This document shows, piece after piece, positions 21,926 to 33,621 of a DNA stretch of 64,000 bases. The stretch is taken from the NCBI GenBank assembly GCA_025175895.1, contig CM046003.1:95307172-95371171 (forward strand), in the 5' to 3' direction. The position numbers were made by a program, and so were the translations under genes. Numbering within the stretch: position 1 is the stretch's first letter; each line of letters starts with the position of its first letter. This stretch comes from Wurfbainia villosa (taxonomy: Eukaryota > Streptophyta > Magnoliopsida > Zingiberales > Zingiberaceae). A model generated the notes under the pieces. That model had not been told where the DNA came from, did no database searches, and was given only the letters and a program-made list of their open reading frames with translations.

Positions 21926-22419
21926 CAAGACCTTAAACCATTGGCCTTTTGTAGAACCCTCGAGAGTCTCTCTCAGAGTCCTCGAATCATTCTTGTTAGG
22001 ACCTTTGTAACGCTAGAGGGGGGGTGATTAGCGTTTCTTCGTTTCTAAAATCAAGTTAGCGGAAGCAATACAAATACAAAATGAATACAAATACGAAATA
22101 AGAAACCAAACGCTAACACCCAATTTACGTGGTTCGGAGATGACGCTCCTACTCCACGGCAATCCGTAAGGTGGATTAGCCCTAGCCAAGCTTCACTATC
22201 TTCTCCTTTGGATGAACCAAGGTGGAGAAACCTTTCTTACAATACACTCCTCTTCTTTACAATGATGGATGATGAAGAACAAGAGAAGAGGAGGTTTTGG
22301 ATTGCTAAAAACACTTAGAAAACTTGGTGAGCACGAGGATGAAGTTAGGAGTTAGAGCACTAGCCTCCCCATGCTCCCCTTGACCCGTTTTTATAGAAGT
22401 GGGGCTTTTTTTCCCGTTG

Positions 22420-22720
22420 GGCCTCGATCGATCGGTGATGCATGCCATCGGATCACGCGCCAGCCAACGGCCGAACGCGATCTCGCGGAGATTCGTAGCC
22501 GCGATCTCCAAGCGGCGGTGATTAGTCGATGTGATCTCTCCATCGGTCGGTGATGGAATGATCGGTCGAGTGATCACGGCGTGATCGAGTGAGGCGCATT
22601 CTGGCATTTCTTTCCTTGATCGATCATTGTTTCCCATAGCGATCGGTGATAGTAACATCGATCGGTGACATGCCCAAAGCGCGATCGGTGATGGTGGTTT
22701 CACCGACTCACCGGTACTCA
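22420..22720. repeat. GATC-type palindrome cluster in copy C LTR
   Basis: GATCGATCGGTGAT, GATCGGTGATGG and CGATCGGTGACA recur in the same position of the LTR that holds CAGTCGACTG clusters in A, B and K. Confidence 0.7.
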
Positions 22721-22869
22721 TTAAGTATGGATAATTCATACTTGTTTTATACCCTAGACCTAGACTCAACCTTCTAGCTCCGTATTAAGCCTTGCGCCTT
22801 CAGATCCCTCCGAGTCGCGACTTGTTCATCCTTTGCGCTTTGCTTCCAAGAGCTTCCTTCGGTTTAAAT

Positions 22870-23125
22870 CATGTCTTGGGTTGCCAAATCTTGGACTTTC
22901 TGCCGCCAAGACTACAAGCTTGGACTTATCTGCCAAGACCTTACTTTGGACTTCCTTTGCCAAGGTTCACTTGGACTTTCTGTGCCAAGACTACAAGCTT
23001 GGACTTCCTTTTGCCAAGGTTCACTTGGACTTTCTGTTGCCAAGACTACAAGCTTGGTCTTATCTTGCCAAGTCCATCCCTTGGACTTCCTTTGCCAAGA
23101 TCATACTTGGACTTCTCTTTTACTG
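22870..23125 (-). repeat. U3 inverted-repeat unit array, copy C LTR
   Basis: Units on the plus strand read GCCAAG...CTTGGACTT with different spacers (ACTACAAG, GTTCA, TCCATCC), so the arms are kept while the loops differ from copy A. Confidence 0.78.
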
Positions 23126-23228
23126 TCACTTAAACACATTACGCAATTAGATCACAACACATTGCCTAACTTAAATGATTATCCAAACATCAAAACATAT
23201 AAATGCTTGGAGCATTGTTGCACCAACA

Positions 23229-24245
23229 ATCTCCCCTTTTGATGTTTGACAATCATTAAGTTAGGTCTTTAAAAAATATAATCATATTTCCAATATAGAT
23301 TCTAACTTAAACATTCCTTCTCCCCTTTGTGGACATCAAAAGAAGGATTCATAAATGAAAGAGTTAAGGGTATTGGATCTTGGACTAAGGTATAAGATTG
23401 AAATTAAGCTCCCCTTAATCCAAGATATGATGTGTAAACCATATTTGAAGCAAAGCATATCAATGAATTAAACATGAAGTTCTAACTTTGCACCACAATG
23501 GATTTTAGGAAGAAAAGCGATATTATATATGAAACTCCCCTAAAACATCAGCATTAATCTGTCCTAAAACTTTGTTTATTGCAACATTATCATACCATAG
23601 TTTTAGGACATCAAGGATACACTAAATATCAGAAAATGGAGCTTAATATCAGAAAAGCGCGATTATATCGGTCATTGGTTTACGAACGATCATTGCTAGA
23701 CTGAAATTTGACCTTTTTTAACTTTAGAAATGCGGTAGCAATTCCAGAAATCTTGAAAAATCACGAAATTTACGTACACATTTCTGAAATTATACTTGAT
23801 GAAGGAAAAATAATTTGAAAATATATGTTTTTCAGATTTCAAGATTGATACAACCTTGGAATCTAACAAAAGTTCTAAAGAGTTTGCAACCTTTGTATCA
23901 CTTTTGTGGTTCATTTGGAAATTGTTTTTCAAAATATGATGAACATAGTTTAAAATATATATTATTTGGAATTTCCAACCATATTCTTTGAGCTATGTAT
24001 CCATTACTTGAATACAAGCCTTCCCAATGATTGGTCCATAAGGTGTTTATGTCTCTAGGTGTGTCATTGGCTCATAGTAATGCATCATAACAAGCATGAT
24101 GAGCCAAGTACACCTTCCCTATTATCTCACATGGTTCTAGGTGTCTCAATACAAAAATCAAGGTTCTTAAGGCTTTTTGTGAGATGTAACAAGGTATAAA
24201 GATAACATATAAATACGGGATTATGCAAGCCTAGAATTTTACTCC
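23229..24245 (-). other. Tail of copy C
   Basis: Non-coding, about 1 kb, similar in layout to the tails of A and B but shorter and diverged. It separates the RNase H stop codon from the polypurine tract. Confidence 0.55.
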
Positions 24246-24530
24246 ATAAAGCACATACCAAGCTCTCTCCTTAAAGATGAAAATTCATTTTCGGGAAGAG
24301 CTTTGGTGAAGATATCGGCAAGGTTGGACTTAGATTCTACATAATTAAGTTCAATGTCCCCTCTTGCCACATGATCTCTTATGAAGTGATGTTTCACTTC
24401 AATGTGTTTAGTCCTAGAGTGATGTGATTTTTGGTCAAGTTGATGGTACTCACATTGTCACAATAAACCTTAATGTTAGAGTAGTGTAGCTCATAGTCCA
24501 CAAGAGTATGTCTCATCCAAAGCAATCACC
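24246..24530 (-). pseudogene. copia RNase H C-terminal fragment (copy C)
   Basis: On the minus strand YSNIKVYCDNVSTINLTKNH contains the RNase H aspartate (CDN). After a frameshift, TKHIEVKHHFIRDHVARGDI and SKSNLADIFTKALPENEF follow, ending GMCFME and a stop near 24246. These are the last ~90 residues of a Ty1-copia polyprotein, whose RNase H degrades the RNA strand during reverse transcription. The wording of the end is SIRE-like in my reading. The N-terminal remainder of pol is absent. The breakpoint carries AGCAATCACCATTGAT (24520-24535), found in the tail of copy A in the opposite relative orientation, so the junction is a rearrangement. Confidence 0.75.
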
Positions 24531-24859
24531 ATTGATGGGTTCCTACTCCACGGATCGGGCTCAAATGAGCCCTAGCGATGCCAATCACACACCACTATCA
24601 AATAACTCCTTCTCGGAACAATCCGGAGGTGGAGAAACCTCGTACAATATGATTACAACAATAATCAAATGAATACAAGTAATATAGTGAAATACAAAGC
24701 AATACAAGTAAAGGAAACACTTTACAAATGCTCTTTGAATGCTTGATCACTTGGTTGATCGAATAGCACTTGGAGACCACATTGCAGAACTCGCCCAAAT
24801 CGCCTCAAAGAACCATACCTTTTCTTCCACCACGAGCTCCATATATAGCTTCAACTGTC

Positions 24860-25150
24860 TTTGGAAAAAGTCGATCGATCGGTGATCGAGACCATCGATC
24901 GATCGATGCCCGCAGTTGTCGTGAGACAACGGCTAGTTCCACGTTGGATAAGTCCAAGCGGAACTACCATCGATCGATTGTGACCATCGATCGTGATGGA
25001 GTCCTCACTCGACCGGTCGAGTCTCGACTCCGATCGTGGCGAATTCTCGAGCACCGATCGGTCGGTGATCGGACGATCATCATGCTCGGCCATCGATCAT
25101 TTGACCTATAACCTGGCGATCGGCGCCAGGCCATAACCCGATCGAACCCT
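24860..25150. repeat. GATC-type palindrome cluster in copy D LTR
   Basis: GTCGATCGATCGGTGATC, CATCGATCGATCGATGC and ACCGATCGGTCGGTGATC among others. The set is denser and closer to perfect palindromes than in copy C. Confidence 0.75.
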
Positions 25151-25374
25151 AGTTGACTTGGTCGGTCGGCCACATGGAACATGAGGTTTTAACTCAAGTA
25201 TGGTTCCCCATACTTGCTAGACCACCCTTAGCCTAGACCTAAGCCTTCTAGTCACCTCCATCAGCCTCACGCCTCTCGGATCCCTCCAAGTCATCCATGA
25301 CTTGTTCATCCATCGCGCTAGCCTTCAGGTGCTTCCGTCGGCTATGTCATGCTAACGGTGTCTACACCGCCAAG

Positions 25375-25690
25375 GCACATTGGACTTACGCCGCCAAGAC
25401 TCCGCTTGGACTTTACGCCGCCAACCATTGGACTTATGCTGCCAAGACTACCGCTTGGACTTTACGCCGCCAATATCAATCCCCTTGGACTTCAAATGCC
25501 AACCCATGTTGGACTTTCCATGCCAAGACCATGCTTGGACTTCTCAAATGCCAAGACCATGCTTGGACTTTCCCTTGCCAACCCATGTTGGACTTTACAT
25601 TGCCAAGACCCATGCTTGGACTTTTCCCAATGCCAAGTGTCCCACTTGGACTTTCCATGCCAAGTACTCAAGACTTGGACTTTACCAAAT
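25375..25690 (-). repeat. U3 inverted-repeat unit array, copy D LTR
   Basis: Holds both arm types: CCAAGACCATGCTTGG and CCAACCCATGTTGG (twice, near 25498 and 25577). Confidence 0.8.
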
Positions 25691-25799
25691 GACAATTACA
25701 TTGTCATATGTTTTTGTCGAAACATCAAAACACATCAAAACATCACTCGAGCCAAACTCAAGTCCTGGTCAATCGTGACCTGGGCCGATTGCACCAACA

Positions 25800-26790
25800 A
25801 TCTCCCCCTTTTTGATGTTTGACAAAAACCAAACAAATAATTGAGTTAGAATACTAACTCAAATCCTTTACCAATTATCCCAAATGTTCTCCCCCAACCA
25901 TTCTCCCCCTTTGTGACTAACCTCACAAAGGTGTTCTCTCCAAGGAGGTCAATGTCTCATGTCCCAATGAGATCTTACAATCTCCCCCTTGATCCAAAAA
26001 TACCTAGGAGGCCTACCATCTTCCTAGTGATAAGTCCCATATCACTCAAGAGAGGCAATCCTAATCACTCTCCCAATTTCCAAATTGGGTTTCTAAAAAT
26101 CCATCAATTTCCCAAATTGATAACATTCCCATAACTTCTCCTTTTCAAGGAGAAAAACACATCTATCATCCCAAGATGGATACCTCCCCCTAAAGGCTTG
26201 CTCCCCCTTGACCATTGCACCAACAATGTCCTTGGGGAGTCCCTAAGCCAATAGGAACTCTAAATCATCAAAATTAAGGTTGGAAATTCAACATTGAACT
26301 TTCCACCACCTCAATTTGATACTTTGACCTAACACCTCTCCAAATCCATATCCAATGAATTTTCACCCTTCATAATGCTTCCCAAAGCATATCCTAGGGT
26401 GAGGAGTGGTTAGACCTTTCATCAGAATTGGGTTAAACAAACCTTGTCAACCCAAAATCAGCCTTGGCGATCGACTACATCGGATAACGATCATTGCCGT
26501 ACCCATCGATCATCGTCACCCAGAGGCGATCGGTGATAACTAATCCGATTTTGATTATCGAAATGAATTTCAAAATCATAAATAATTATCGTTTATCGAA
26601 AAATCACGAATTTTGATACGTATAAGACTTAGGACCAATCCACTGGGTGAAAAATGTTTGAAAATTATTTTACCCATTAAATAGTGACATTGGTACAAAG
26701 TTCAAGAACATTGAAATTTACAATGTTTTGGCCCTACTTTGTATCAACTTCATCAATGGTGATTGCTATCGAAAGATAGACTTCACCAAG
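25800..26790 (-). other. Polypurine tract and tail of copy D
   Basis: Minus-strand AAAAAGGGGGAGA at the LTR edge, then a tail collinear with A and B up to the GGTGATTGCTATC block, where it breaks at copia E. No coding signal. Confidence 0.6.
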
Positions 26791-28338
26791 GTGGAGACCA
26801 ACAATTCTCACCCTCTGGAGTCACAATGAGTATCCCATTCTCAATCGGGAAACGATGACAAGGTACATTTCCCGACCACTCCAATGAGGAGAGAGCCTCC
26901 ACACCTTTAGATGGACCACTCCCACTATGACCAAGATCCACTTCAGGGTCTTGAATCCCACCGTTGGGATCCACTAAGCCACTAGGCTCTTCCATCTTAT
27001 AGAAGGTGAAATATCAATCGATTTCTACTCTCTTAGGAAAATCATTCTCGAGAAATACGACATCACGAGACTCAATCTCAATGACTGTGTTATTCGTATG
27101 TTCTCCTAGGAACACATATCTTTTGGAGTGTTCAAAGTATCTGATAAAGATACACTTCTTTCCTCGCGGATCTAACTTGTATTTATATGAGGAATCATTA
27201 ACATACGCGGCACAAACCCATGGTCTCAAATGACTAAGGACAAGCTGTCTCCCTGTCCAAAGCTCGTATGGGGTACTGACTACGAACTTTGTTGGAACAC
27301 AATTAAGGATATAGGCACCAATCAATAATGCATCCCCCCAATGAGAGATTGGTAAATTGGTGTGCGCCATCATAGATCTCATCATTTCCAATAGAGTTTT
27401 ATTCCTTCTCTCGGCAACTCCGTTCTGCTGAGAAGTAGCAGGAATAGTCAGTTGTTTTGTAATGTTTTTTTCAAAATAGAGCTCTTAAAGTGCTCAAATA
27501 GATACTCACGCCCAAGATCAATTTTAAGAGTTTTCATTCTCAAGTCTAGCTGATTTTCAACTTCGCTAATAAACCTCCTAAAGCACTCTAGTGTCTCAGA
27601 CTTGTGCGAGATTAGGTAGATATAACTGAAATGCATGTAATCGTTTACAATGTAATAAAATACGTTGCTTCGTTTCGGGCTCTCACATTCATAGGTCTAC
27701 AAATGTCAAAATGAACTAACTGCAATGGGGTCCCAACTCTCATTAATTTCCCAAATGGGGTTCTCTTAGATTTGCCTCCTAGGCAAAACTCACACAAGGG
27801 CAACTCAACTTTGGTTAGTTGACCTAACATGCCACATGATGCTAACCAGCTCATTCCCTCTTGCCCTATATGGCCAAGTTAACTATGTCATATATTCACA
27901 TCATCCACTACACTATCAGATGCAAAAGTAATAGGAGAAGCAGGATAAAATTAAAAAAAAATCAAATCAAATTAAGTGCATAAAGCCCCTCAAGGACTAT
28001 ACCGGAACATATTAAAGTATTGTCATATGAAATGGAAACTTTTGAGTTTCCAATAGAAACATTCTATCCTAATTGGTCTAGACAACGTACAGAAATGAGA
28101 TTTCACCAAATCTCTAGAGCATACAACACATCATGAAGATACAAGGCTTGATTACTTTACAGCAAAAACTTACAAATTCCAATCCCTCTCACCTCCATGA
28201 ATGCTCTGTTTCCCATATATAGTCTTCTCGCATGTTGACTTAAATGGTGAAAATCTACATAAGCACTCCTATCTCGAGCTATATGGTATGTTGCTCCTGA
28301 GTCTATAATCCATAAAGGAGGAGCGAACATTATACTAG
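26791..28338 (-). pseudogene. copia E pol fragment: protease to integrase
   Basis: Minus-strand reading gives, in order, the protease motif LWIIDSGATYHIARDRSAY near 28310, the pre-integrase zinc region (LTKVELPLCEFCLGGKSKR near 27790), the integrase start QLVHFDICRPMNVRA, a region around LRMKTLKIDLGREYLFEHF, and the integrase C-terminal half (MMRSMMAHTNLPISHWGDAL; PRGKKCIFIRYFEHSKRYVF). Several stops and frameshifts separate these. It ends with VTPEGENC near 26800; reverse transcriptase and RNase H are missing. The gag half of the same element lies at 46113-46962, separated by the insertion of copia F between the knuckle region and the protease. The integrase aspartates are partly visible, but the glutamate region lies at a break. 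Confidence 0.8.
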
Positions 28339-30271
28339 TGAAGGGAGTGCCCTTGGTTGCGTCGGAGTCTCATTGCCTCCCATGTCCCCGGATTAAAATT
28401 TTATCAACTAAAACTAATCCGGACGGGATGAGTTTCGGCACAACCGTTTCGTCATCGTGCCAACGACTCGAGCGATCGCTTGAACAAACTTGTTGTTCAA
28501 GCAATCAACTCTTCTAGTCGGTTAGCTGCGGAAGAGACGACGAACGGATCGCCGGTTTTTGTGTTTCTTATCGGGGTCCATGATTATACAAATACAAACA
28601 AATGCAAACTAGTATAATCAACACATACTAACATAAAGAACATAAGCTAGCATATCTTATCATAAGAGGATCAAGAATAAAGTTTGTAAAACTTTTATAC
28701 CTCTTGGTCTTCTACCGTATGTCCCATCCTCCTCGTGGACATCGTGTGGGCGAAGATCCTCCACGAGTTGAAGCCTCCTAGATCACGTTCTTCCCTTCCT
28801 TGCTCACTCCGAACAAAGAGAAGAACCAAACAAAAACTCCTTCTCCTATCTAGAACCGACCACCAAGCCAAGGAGCTTGATATAGCCGCCGGCCAAGGAG
28901 TAGATAATTGAGTGTCGGCCAACCTTGAAGAAAGGTTGCCACCGGCCACCAAGGAGAGAGGGAGAAGGAATAATGGGTATGGGTGCCGGCCAAAGCAAGG
29001 AGGAAGAAGATGGGCGCCGGCTACCAATTAGGAAGAGAAGGAAACAAACCTTAATCCTTCCAAGGATTGTCGCCCAAACCTTTTCCCAAACCCTAGCCGC
29101 CCAAGCCAAAAACCCTAATCTCCTTCTTGATATATATCTATCTTCCACACCCAAGCCCTTAGCCCTCCTTTTATAGAGTTAGGCTTAGGCCTCCTTTCAA
29201 TCTCCACCGTCGGATCTAGAGACTTAGTCTCCACCGTCGGATCTAGGGTTTCATCCCAACCGTCGAATCTAGGGTTTCATCCCAACCGTCGGATCTAGGG
29301 TTTCATCCCAACCGTTGGATCTAGAGATTTAATCTCAAACGTCGGATCTAGAGTTTTATGTTCCATCATTGGATCTAGGCTCCTTGAGGTTTTAATAAGG
29401 CTACGATAGGGACCATGAGGAGGAGTTGGATCTTGGCCACCCGATGGATCGGAACCACACAAACTTGATCCATCAATGATGTTCCATTCCACTAGAGGAT
29501 CGTCATTGATCTACCTCACCAACCCCCATTTATATGGGCTCCATATATTATTTGCACAACTATCTCCCCGTGTTTAAGATATCGAATGTCCACACCAATT
29601 AATTTATCACCATCAATTAATTAACATCTAACTCCTCGAGTAGTACCACTCAACCTTATCATCATGTTGACTAAGTCAACCGGTTTACATGATGAACCTT
29701 ATGAGCTCCTCAAGGGACATCATCAACCTAATATATAGGACACGGTTTCTTCTATAATCAACGCACACCATGTAAATAATATCATTTCCCAACTTACCGA
29801 GCCTATTGATTTAATCTATAAATCTCACCCATTGGTAAATCAAAGAAATAAATACTAAGTACATGTGCCCGTTATTATATCGGGATTAAGAGCATGTGCA
29901 ACATAATACCCGAGGTCTGATTCAATCATATAGTCAGCAATAGATTGAATCACCTCTATGTCGGTCCTGCTCAATACACACAAAATATACTAGTGTAATT
30001 CTATTGTCAAGATAAACCAATATCAAATCACACTACAATCATGCCAATGGTTTGTCCAAGACCATCTTGGTTGTGAGCCTATACTTATATTCTACAAGGA
30101 ACTGATAACATGATCTTCTGTGCCTCACCAAGCACCACGTTATCTACAATGTAGAGTATTAGACAATATGCACATATAATAAATATAAAGTGCAAACAAT
30201 GATCATGTGATTCTTATTTTAAAATAAAGATGTCCATACAAAAGGCTAGGCTTTTAGTATACATCCCAACA
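28339..30271 (-). repeat. 3' LTR of copia F, 1933 bp
   Basis: Plus-strand ends TGAAGGGAGTGCC and ATACATCCCAACA. A TATA box (minus CTATAAAAGG, 29168-29177) lies just downstream of a minisatellite (29200-29360). Confidence 0.88.
29200..29360 (-). repeat. 26-27-bp minisatellite in F 3' LTR (about 6 units)
   Basis: Units of the form CCGTCGGATCTAGGG followed by TTTCATCCCAA. The outer units read AGAGATTTAATCTCAA instead. The array lies directly upstream of the LTR TATA box. Confidence 0.88.
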
Positions 30272-30283
30272 ATCTCCCACTTA
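30272..30283 (-). other. Polypurine tract of copia F
   Basis: Minus-strand ATAAGTGGGAGAT ends one base before the LTR start TGTTGGGATG. Confidence 0.8.
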
Positions 30284-30304
30284 TACTAAAAGACTATGCT
30301 GTCA

Positions 30305-33300
30305 TCACACTGCCATACATCTGATCCCCATGTCCTCCACATGCCTATAAAACGCTTTCGCTGGAAGGGCCTTAGTGAATGGATTCGCCAGGTTATCCTC
30401 TGATGCAATCTTGGCGACAGCTACTTCTCCTTGCTTTACGATCTCTCGTATCAGGTGGTACTTGCGCTCTATGTGTTTACTCGCCTTATGGACTCGTGGT
30501 TCCTTCGAGTTTGCAACTGCACCACTGTTATCACAATAAATTGTGATAGTTCTGGGCAAACCAGGAATCACATCTAAGTCCATCAAGAAGTTCCTGAGAC
30601 ATACAGCTTCCTTGGCTGCCTCAGAGGCTGCCACATACTCAGCTTCCATGGTAGAGTCCGTCACGCATTTCTGCTTGACACTCCTCCATACTATGGCTCC
30701 ACCTCCAAAAGTAAACACAAACCCCGATGTAGACTTATTGTTGTCCCTATCTGATTGGAAATCAGAATCTGTGTAATCCACAGGGACTAATTGATCTGCC
30801 AGGTAAACCAGCATATAATCCCTAGTCCTTCTTAGGTAATTCAATATATGCTTTACCGTAGTCCAATGTCCCTGTCCAGGATTACTCTGATATTTGCTAA
30901 CCATGCCCACGACAAAGCAGATATCTAGTCTCGTACATAGCATAGCATACATGAGGCTTCCTACTGCCGAAGCATAAGGAACCGCCTTCATCTCCTCTAT
31001 CTCCTTTGATGTTTTGGGACACATCTCTTTAGATAAAGGTACTCCATGCCTAAAAGGTAGAAAACCTTTCTTGGAGTTCTGCATGCTAAAATGAGCAAGG
31101 ATAGTGTCAATGTATGAAGCTTGAGATAAGCACAACATCCTTTTCTTGCGATCCCTTATCACCTTGATCCCAAGGATGTGTCCCACTTCTCCCAAGTCCT
31201 TCATGTCAAACTGTTTGGACAACCATACCCTTACGTCTGATAACACTTTGATATTGTTGCCAACTAACAAAATGTCATCTACGTATAGTACAAGAAATAT
31301 CACTACGTTTCCGTCACATCTTTTGTATACACATGGCTCATCCGGACTTTGAATAAATCCATGACGATTAACTCATCAAAATGGATGTTCCAAGATCTCA
31401 AAGTTTGCTTCAATCCATAAATGGACCGATTAAGCTTACACACTAGATGCTCTTTGCCTTTAGCAATGAATCCCTCTAGTTACTGCATATAGATGTTCTC
31501 CTCAAGACTTCCGTTAAGGAAAGCTGTCTTGACATCCATCTGCCAAATCTCATAATCCATATGAGCAGCTATAGATAAGAGAATCCGGATAGACTTAAGC
31601 ATAGCTACTGGCGAAAAAGTCTCCTCATAATCGATACCCTCTTTCTGAGTATACCCTTTCGCAAGCCTAGCTTTGAAGGTCTCAACCTTCCGTCTACTCC
31701 TCTCTTTCTTTTGTAGATCCACTTGCATCCAATGACTTTTACACCATTGGGTGGCTCTACTAGTTCTGCACTGATTAGAATCCATAGATTCTATCTCAGA
31801 ATTCATCGCTCTTTGCCAAGATACTGCATCTTCATCTTGGAGTGCCTCATCATATGTCCAGGGATCAGGTTCATGTTCGCCAGGGACCAAGTCCGAAGAC
31901 TCTCCCAAGAACATGAATCTATCAGGCTGTCTCACAATCCTCCCACTATGACGAGGTATCACCTGTGTATCCTCTGTGACACGCGTGCGATGACTTGTGG
32001 TATATCCTCTTGTACGGTGTCAAGTAGCGACTTCCTCTTAATTCCTCCAGAACAATCCTACTCTTGGGCTTGTGGTTCATCACATAGTCTTCCTCTAGAA
32101 ATCGGGCGTTCGTGCTAACGATCACCCTCTGATCTCTAGGATTATAAAAGAAACCACCTTTCATTCCTCTAGGGTAGCCCATGAACATGGACACTTCTGT
32201 ACGAGGTTCCAACTTACAAAGATCGACCTTCAAAGACATGTCTTTGGACTCCCCCATATCCAAATATGTCTCAGACTAGTCTTTCGCCCAGTCCACAATT
32301 CTATGGGGGTAGAAGGCACTGATTTAGATGGAACCAAGTTCAGAATATACATTGTCGTATCCAGCGCATACCCCCAGAACGAATCTGGCAACTCAGAATA
32401 ACTCATCATCGATCTAACCATCTCCATAAGAGTCCTATTCCTTCGCTCCGCTACACCATTCTGCTGGGGTGTGCCAGATGCAGACAATTGAGATTGAATC
32501 CCAGCCTCTGATAAGTAATTCCTAAACTCTCCCAAGAGGTACTCACCACCACGATCAGATCGTAGGGTCTTGATACTTTTACCTTGACGGTTCTCCACAT
32601 CAGCCTTGAATTCTTTGAACCTGTCAAAACATTCAGACTTGCAGCACATCAAGTAAATGTATCCATATCTTGAATAATCGTCTATAAAAGAGACGAAATA
32701 TTCAAAACCACCTCTAGCCTGGATAGACATAGGACCGCACAAATCAGAATGAACCAATTCTAACACATCTTTGGCTCTATGCCCCTTGGCCTTGAAAGGC
32801 CTCTTGGTCATTTTACCTTCCAAGCAAGATTCGCAGGTTGGGAGATCCTCCACCACTAATGAACCCAAAGGTCCATCAGCTATCAACCTTTGAATTCTAC
32901 TCAGGTTAATATGACCAAGCCTTAGATGCCAAAGATATGTTTGGTTCATCTTCGAAGGTTCTTTTCTCTTATTGGAATTAGAAGATGAGTTATTAACTTC
33001 TATATGCATCGTGGGAGCTTTTGGTTCAAGAGTATACAAATTGCCAACCAATGTACCTGAACAGATAATCTCTCTATTTCTTTTTATAACAACTCTGTCA
33101 TTAAAAGAAACAGAATATCCATCCATAAACAATTTAGAAACCGAAATCAAATTCTTTCTAAATGTAGGTACATAAAGACAATTTCTCAAAACCAAAACTT
33201 TATTTCTATCAAACGATAAATGAACGTCTTCCACTGCAATAGCCGCCACCTTTGTAGCATTGCCCATGTAGACGATAATTTCTCCTTCAGCTAGTCGTCG

Positions 33301-33597
33301 GGTTTCCTGGAACCCCTGCAAAGAATTGCAGACATGATCAGTGGCTCCCGTATCTACACACCAGGTACCGGTAGATAACACCACTAAACATGTTTCAACG
33401 ACTAAGCCAGAAGATATACCTTTGTTCTGCTTTAGGTTGGGGCAGTCTTTCTTCCCATGTCCAGTCTTCTTACAAGTGAAGCACTTGCCTTTCGGCTTCT
33501 TCACTCCTCCCTGAGGTCCACCCGCCACCTTTGCTTCACCTTGTTTCTTCTTCTTCTTGCCTTTCGGCTTAGAAGTAGAAACCTTCTGAGCAACCAT
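30305..33597 (-). pseudogene. pol: copia F pol: knuckle, protease, integrase, RT, RNase H
   Basis: The 455-residue first frame (33597-32230) has a zinc knuckle CFTCKKTGHGKKDC (residues 39-52), protease WCVDTGATDHV (active Asp about 82), pre-integrase HHCC (H224, H229, C255, C258) and integrase D285, D348 and E384, the last pair spaced as D(35)E. After a frameshift near 32240, integrase C-terminal and linker parts follow (32263-31946). Then RT starts (31962-31480) with FKARLAKGYTQKEGIDYEET and a stop after NIYMQ. The last 332-residue frame (31303-30305) has RT FLVLYVDDILLVGNN and RNase H (YTDSDFQSDRDNNKSTSGFV, STMEAEYVAA, YCDNSGAVANSKEPRVH), ending at a stop 34 bp from the LTR. Only a few lesions separate it from a complete polyprotein. 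Confidence 0.9.
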
Positions 33598-33621
33598 GGC
33601 TTCTTGCTTAGCAGCCCGATT

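Larger units (their letters stand above)
15545..21935 (-). mobile_element. Copy B: gag-only copia element, minus strand
   Basis: Reading the minus strand: 5' LTR (20581-21935, truncated at its U3 start), primer-binding site (20567-20578), decayed gag (18848-20520), tail, polypurine tract, 3' LTR (15545-16988, lacking its last ~48 bp). The internal region is about 3.6 kb, as in copy A, again without pol. It abuts the end of copy A head to head. The tail uses GATC-type motifs (17625-17690) while both LTRs use GTCGAC-type palindromes, so B looks like a mosaic of subfamilies. Confidence 0.78.
20581..21935 (-). repeat. 5' LTR of copy B, truncated
   Basis: The U5 end TGTAGGACCG (20581) adjoins the primer site. 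The G-run motif (20602 on), palindrome cluster (21095-21480) and unit array (21640-21925) follow. The LTR breaks off at ACCATCGCCAAGACC, before the U3 start, and a 58-bp piece of unknown origin (21936-21993) separates it from copy C. Confidence 0.75.
21994..23228 (-). repeat. 3' LTR of copy C, 1235 bp
   Basis: Ends TGTTAGGACC and TGCACCAACA. The U5 hairpin motif ACGCTAGAGGGGGGG is at 22012 on. In place of GTCGAC decamers the LTR has CGATCGATCG / GATCGGTGAT motifs (22420-22720). The unit array is shorter and uses TTGCCAAGACTACAAGCTTGG-like cores. Confidence 0.82.
21994..24536 (-). mobile_element. Copy C: copia element with RNase H end (autonomous-type relative)
   Basis: LTR (21994-23228), polypurine tract (GGGGAGA on the minus strand, 23230-23240), tail (23241-24245) and the C-terminal part of RNase H (24246-24530) in minus orientation. 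Everything upstream of RNase H is missing; LTR sequence of copy D starts at 24537. This is the only A-family-like copy here with pol sequence joined to the tail, so the full version of this subfamily could supply enzymes to the gag-only copies. The possible left flank of a target duplication is ATTCT. Confidence 0.7.
24537..25799 (-). repeat. 3' LTR of copy D, U5 end missing
   Basis: Starts inside U5 at GGTTCCTACTCCACGG and ends GATTGCACCAACA before the polypurine tract. GATC-type palindromes at 24860-25150; unit array at 25375-25690. Confidence 0.78.
24537..26790 (-). mobile_element. Copy D: LTR and tail fragment, minus strand
   Basis: An LTR lacking its U5 end (24537-25799), polypurine tract (25801-25813) and tail (25814-26790), which stops abruptly where copia E begins. 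No gag is present. D's LTR and tail both use GATC-type motifs, as in C. Confidence 0.7.

Noticed and set aside
28695..29176. Frames of 80-110 residues in the LTRs of F and H (also 44395-44876, 48705-49025, 55212-55695).
   Set aside because: They are in LTR U5/R-like sequence, present on both strands, and have no recognisable domain; duplicates simply reflect the LTR pair.
29200..29360. Regular 26-bp repeats as a CRISPR array.
   Set aside because: There are no spacers; units are head-to-tail in a plant retrotransposon LTR, so this is a minisatellite.
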